Positions 13,999 through 15,554 of a stretch of DNA of 15,554 nucleotides are shown in pieces. The notes under the pieces were generated by a model. That model ran no database searches and had not been told where the DNA came from. It saw nothing but the letters and a program-made list of their open reading frames with translations. Position numbers and translations under genes: made by a program. Positions within the stretch are counted from its first letter, which is position 1. Each line of letters begins with the position of its first letter. This DNA is from an uncultured Collinsella sp. (GTDB lineage: Bacteria > Actinomycetota > Coriobacteriia > Coriobacteriales > Coriobacteriaceae). Location of the stretch: contig USHF01000014.1 in NCBI GenBank assembly GCA_900554465.1, positions 1-15,554 on the forward strand, given 5' to 3'.

Positions 13999-14922
13999 GG
14001 GCCTGTTGACGATGATGATGCCGCCGCAGACCAACAGCAGGGCAACAAGTACGGTAACAGGGCTCGTGCCAGCGCCCTCGCCGAGCAGCAGAGCGCTCAA
14101 CAGTACGCCAAAGACTGGATTCATAAAGCCAAAGACCGACACACGGCTGACGGGGTTGACGGCAAGCAGACGCGACCATAGCGAGTACGCGACGGCGGAA
14201 ATGAGTGCCATATAGATAATGAGTGCGATGGCGGGGATGATCGCGGTGGGGGAGAGCGCGCCGCCCATCAAAAACCCGATGGCGGTGAGGACCAGGCCGC
14301 CGACCAAGAACTGCCACCCGGCAAGCAAGACGCCGTCGTGCTTGCGCGAGAAGATGCCGATCAGGCAGGTCGAAAGAGCACCCGCGACAGTGGAGGCTAG
14401 GATAAAGCCCTCGCCATCGAGCCTGAAGCCAAAGGTGCCATCTGCGCCCGAGAGGTTGACGAGCGCGACGCCGGCAAAGCCCAGCGCACAGCCAAGCACC
14501 TTGGCCGTATTGAGCTTCTCGGTGTGAAAAGCCAGGGCGGCAAAGAGGATTGCGAGGAAGTTGGCGCTGGCCTCGATGATGGAGCTCGACATGGCGCTGG
14601 CGCGCGAGAGGCCCAGATAGAAAAAGAAGTACTGCCCGATAGTCTGGAAGAGCGACAAGACAAAGATGGGCTTGATGTCGCGAGCCTGCGGAATGAGGGG
14701 GCGGCGTTGGGCCGCACTCATCCCAACGATAACCAGGGCGCCGGCAAGCGTGAAGCGCAAGCCCGCAAAGAGCAGCTGCGAGGCGCTATCGTGCGCCGAG
14801 ATACCAAAGAGTGCGTAGCCGATCTTGATGCAGGGAAAGGCCGATCCCCAGAGTGCACAGCAAACAAGACAGCCCAGGATGAGTCCGGGCAGGGTGGCGA
14901 GATACGGCTTGCGGCTTTCCAT
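13987..14922 (-). CDS. DMT superfamily transporter (EamA domains)
   Basis: This 311-aa protein has ten predicted helices in two tandem EamA repeats, the fold of drug/metabolite transporters that export small metabolites. Repeat 1 shows CALWGSAFPCIKIGY, FTLAGALVI and a SASAMSSSIIEASANFLAILFA-type helix; repeat 2 shows FILASTVAGALSTCL, MALISAVAYSLWSRLL, and the FGFMNPVFGVLLSALLLGEG signature near the C-terminus. The substrate is not predictable. The start is ATG 14922, with AGGAAGGA just upstream; the frame stays open to 14964, but those residues lack homology. A strong terminator after purL lies between the two genes, so this gene likely has its own promoter. Confidence 0.88.
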   Translation of the reverse strand: MESRKPYLATLPGLILGCLVCCALWGSAFPCIKIGYALFGISAHDSASQLLFAGLRFTLAGALVIVGMSAAQRRPLIPQARDIKPIFVLSLFQTIGQYFFFYLGLSRASAMSSSIIEASANFLAILFAALAFHTEKLNTAKVLGCALGFAGVALVNLSGADGTFGFRLDGEGFILASTVAGALSTCLIGIFSRKHDGVLLAGWQFLVGGLVLTAIGFLMGGALSPTAIIPAIALIIYMALISAVAYSLWSRLLAVNPVSRVSVFGFMNPVFGVLLSALLLGEGAGTSPVTVLVALLLVCGGIIIVNRPKKA

Positions 14923-14944
14923 GATGTCCTTCCTGCATGCGCGA

Positions 14945-14984
14945 AGCAAAAAAGAACCCGCCACCGGGTGTGCCGGTGGCGGGT
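14945..14984 (-). terminator. Intrinsic terminator of purL
   Basis: ACCCGCCACCGG and CCGGTGGCGGGT form a perfect 12-bp GC-rich stem with a 5-base loop; on the minus strand it is followed by TTCTTTTTT. It lies 38 bases after the purL stop and 23 bases upstream of the DMT gene start, and is the clearest terminator in the window. Confidence 0.9.
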
Positions 14985-15021
14985 GTTGTTACCCGAGGGG
15001 ATTGTACCCGATGGGAAAGCT

Positions 15022-15528
15022 TTAAGCGAAGTAGGCTACGCCGCTCTCAAAGATCGGCATGAACTTGTCGCCGGGGACATGCTCGGGCACGTTGCGGTAC
15101 AGGTTGTCGCCGCGACGCTCGGCATGGCCCATCTTGCCCAGGACGCGGCCGTCGGGGCTCGTGATGCCCTCGATGGCAAGTGCGGAGCCGTTGGGGTTGA
15201 TGGAAAGGTCCATGCTCGGCTTGCCGTCCTCGCCCACGTACTGCGTGGCGACCTGGCCGTTGGCGATCAGCTGGGCGAGCACCTCGTCGTTGGCGACAAA
15301 GCGGCCCTCGCCGTGGCTGATGGCGACGGTGTAGGGGTCGTCGAGGCTGCACTGCGACAGCCACGGGGACAGGTTGGACGAGATGCGGGTGCGCACCAGG
15401 CGGCTCTGATGGCGACCGATGGTGTTGAACGTCAGCGTGGGCGCATCGGGCGTGGCGTCGACGATGTCGCCGTAGGGCACCAGGCCGAGCTTGACCAGAG
15501 CCTGGAAGCCGTTGCAGATGCCCAGCAT
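15022..15528 (-). CDS. purL: Phosphoribosylformylglycinamidine synthase, C-terminal glutaminase end (partial)
   Basis: The 168 visible residues are the end of PurL, which converts FGAR to FGAM with glutamine and ATP in purine synthesis. They are the class I glutaminase domain: nucleophile Cys in LGICNGFQALVKLGLVPYG, the SHGEGRFVA block, an NPNGS segment, GITSPDGRVLGKMGHAER with the catalytic His and Glu, and a LYRNVPEH end. In family members the His-x-E pair is in a PHPER motif. The N-terminal part is missing because the contig ends in adapter, so whether this is a large single-chain PurL or a separate PurQ cannot be decided from the fragment; the long C-terminal tail fits the single-chain form. 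The ATG at 15528 is an internal codon, not a start. Confidence 0.92.
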   Translation of the reverse strand: MLGICNGFQALVKLGLVPYGDIVDATPDAPTLTFNTIGRHQSRLVRTRISSNLSPWLSQCSLDDPYTVAISHGEGRFVANDEVLAQLIANGQVATQYVGEDGKPSMDLSINPNGSALAIEGITSPDGRVLGKMGHAERRGDNLYRNVPEHVPGDKFMPIFESGVAYFA

Positions 15529-15554
15529 CTGTCTCTTATACACATCTCCGAGCC
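15529..15554 (-). other. Nextera read-2 adapter left on contig end (artefact)
   Basis: These bases match the reverse complement of the Illumina Nextera read-2 transposase adapter, beginning with the inverted 19-bp Tn5 mosaic end CTGTCTCTTATACACATCT (15529-15547) then CCGAGCC. Translated on the minus strand it gives a false GTG start and YKRQ prefix on the purL fragment. Confidence 0.98.

Noticed and set aside
16..15547. Inverted 19-bp mosaic ends that could be read as a Tn5-like composite transposon
   Set aside because: They sit exactly at the contig ends, joined to Illumina adapter sequence, and no transposase gene exists in the window.

Overview
This window is one assembled contig from a high-GC (about 60% by eye) bacterium. 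Gene content and protein style suggest Actinomycetota, class Coriobacteriia, most likely a gut Collinsella or close relative; this is recognition without a database search. Both termini are sequencing-library adapter, not genome: the left end (1-34) is the Nextera read-1 transposase adapter and the right end (15529-15554) is the reverse complement of the read-2 adapter. Genomic sequence is therefore about 35-15528, and the genes at both ends (a TerB-family protein and purL) are cut.

Layout: (a) 35-2153, minus strand: a truncated TerB_N/TerB_C-type protein and a DUF554 membrane protein. (b) 2272-5478, minus strand: a tight five-gene cluster of exported or membrane-anchored proteins, read in the order 98-aa soluble protein, single-pass membrane protein with an outward domain, secreted 199-aa beta-rich protein, secreted 93-aa mini-protein with a C-terminal hydrophobic segment and degenerate sorting-like motif, and secreted cysteine-rich 476-aa protein. 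None has a recognised function; this is the best candidate here for an undescribed system. (c) 5824-9449, plus strand: a three-gene operon for an FAD-linked 2-hydroxyacid (probably D-lactate) dehydrogenase with EtfB and a ferredoxin-extended EtfA, the arrangement of electron-bifurcating lactate dehydrogenase (LctBCD type). (d) 9446-10258, minus strand: an HD-domain phosphohydrolase converging on etfA, the two stop codons sharing CTAG. (e) 10385-11390, plus strand: azlC-azlD, a branched-chain amino-acid exporter pair. (f) 11532-12554, plus strand: a KdgT-type 2-keto-3-deoxygluconate permease followed by two tandem hairpins. (g) 12736-13887, plus strand: a seven-TM diguanylate cyclase lacking the inhibitory I-site. 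(h) 13987-14922, minus strand: a DMT/EamA transporter. (i) 15022-15528, minus strand: the C-terminal glutaminase end of PurL with a strong intrinsic terminator.

Most genes are independent metabolic or transport units. Units that clearly work together are the lactate dehydrogenase-Etf operon, azlCD and the exported-protein cluster. The latter two genes of the cluster appear to share a beta-sandwich-like domain pattern (my own alignment by eye), suggesting a cell-surface assembly. I saw no tRNA, rRNA, CRISPR array, insertion sequence or prophage gene.
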